From the NCBI GenBank assembly GCA_022865525.1, contig JALHSV010000109.1, positions 1 to 8,054 of the forward strand: a DNA stretch of 8,054 bases. The letters run 5' to 3'. Below, one piece after another: positions 7,598 through 8,054 of the stretch. A model generated the notes under the pieces. It made no database searches, was not told where the DNA came from, and saw only the letters and a program-made list of their open reading frames with translations. Numbering within the stretch: position 1 is the first letter of the stretch; each line of letters starts with the position of its first letter. Origin of the DNA: Thermodesulfovibrionales bacterium. Its GTDB lineage: Bacteria; Nitrospirota; Thermodesulfovibrionia; Thermodesulfovibrionales; SM23-35. The position numbers and the translations under genes are program-made.

Positions 7598-8054
7598 TGC
7601 AATAAAAGGCGGCTTCAGATTAGTCAACAGAAACTGGCAGCTGGTTCTCATCCAGCTGAGCGTGATATTTATCAGCAGCGTCGGATTTTTTATCATTGTC
7701 GGCATTCCACTCGCCATAGCCTTCATCATCTTCGGGGTTGACCTCACCGGAATAGCGGATTTCCGTGATATCGTAAAGATACTCAAGGAACCTTCAGATA
7801 TGTTGTCGAAGTACCTCGGTCTCTTTCTTATCGTACTTGCATGTTTTCTGTTGTACCTTATCCTTATCGCACTCCTCGGCATGTACGTGTTTGGCGGATC
7901 GATCGGCATTATCGGGAGGTCTCTCAGAGACAGTTCTTTAAAGTTCCATGTCCGAACATTTTTTGAGGAAGCAAAAAGGCTTTTTCTCCCTCTGCTCGCC
8001 TTCACATCATTCATCGGCATCATATTTATTGTTATCGCCTTTGTCCTTGGCATC
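7584..8054 (+). CDS. Unrecognised multi-pass membrane protein (3' end outside the window)
   Basis: An open frame of 157 codons from the ATG at 7584 to the window edge, with no stop. I do not recognise the family with confidence. After a short polar N-terminus (MTYNDAIKGGFRLVNRNW), hydrophobic stretches lie at about residues 19-52 (long enough for two segments), 76-109 and 132-157, separated by polar loops such as DFRDIVKILKEPSDM and RDSSLKFHVRTFFEEAKRLF. This hydrophobic/amphipathic layout recalls uncharacterised inner-membrane families such as DUF4013 and the membrane domain attached to some glycerophosphodiester phosphodiesterases, but the resemblance is only impressionistic. The purine-rich GAAGAAG (7571-7577) could serve as ribosome site. 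The gene overlaps the helicase end by 14 bases in a different frame, so cotranscription and translational coupling are likely. No function is assigned. Confidence 0.75.
   Translation, partial: MTYNDAIKGGFRLVNRNWQLVLIQLSVIFISSVGFFIIVGIPLAIAFIIFGVDLTGIADFRDIVKILKEPSDMLSKYLGLFLIVLACFLLYLILIALLGMYVFGGSIGIIGRSLRDSSLKFHVRTFFEEAKRLFLPLLAFTSFIGIIFIVIAFVLGI

Noticed and set aside
7484..8053. A 189-codon open minus-strand frame running off the window edge.
   Set aside because: It is antisense to the helicase end and the membrane-protein gene. Its translation is rich in Arg, Lys, Ser, Met and Ile with no domain, while the + strand frame shows proper transmembrane patterning and gene overlap.

Overview
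The window holds five genes, plus the start of a sixth that runs off the right edge. All are on the + strand and closely packed. There are no RNA genes, mobile elements, CRISPR arrays or long repeats, and no gene-free stretch above about 65 bases. A peptidoglycan-type Mur ligase, a GlgX-type debranching enzyme, a classical PGI and a UvrD/Rep-type helicase point to a bacterium of roughly balanced base composition. A Nitrospirota- or Desulfobacterota-like anaerobe is my guess from overall resemblance. Some methanogenic archaea also carry chagasin-like inhibitors and Mur ligase homologues, so the lineage is not settled.

Left part (1-4226): a small chagasin/ICP-like cysteine peptidase inhibitor (1-351; the window opens exactly on its apparent ATG) is followed by glgX (418-2562, glycogen debranching) and pgi (2604-4226, glucose-6-phosphate isomerase). 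The last two form a short carbohydrate unit. GlgX trims branches from glycogen; glucose units released as glucose-1-phosphate by a phosphorylase and mutase encoded elsewhere would reach PGI as glucose-6-phosphate and enter glycolysis.

Right part (4275-8054): a divergent MurC-like ligase, a UvrD/Rep-family helicase and an unrecognised multi-pass membrane protein form a tight cluster. The ligase and helicase overlap by one base (TAGTG), and the helicase and membrane gene overlap by 14 bases, so the three are probably cotranscribed and translationally coupled. A weak promoter-like element lies just before the ligase.

Most of the window is ordinary housekeeping. The items most worth a second look are the MurC-like ligase, which keeps the catalytic residues but has altered signature motifs, and its coupling to a helicase and an unknown membrane protein. 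I found no convincing evidence of a wholly new system.
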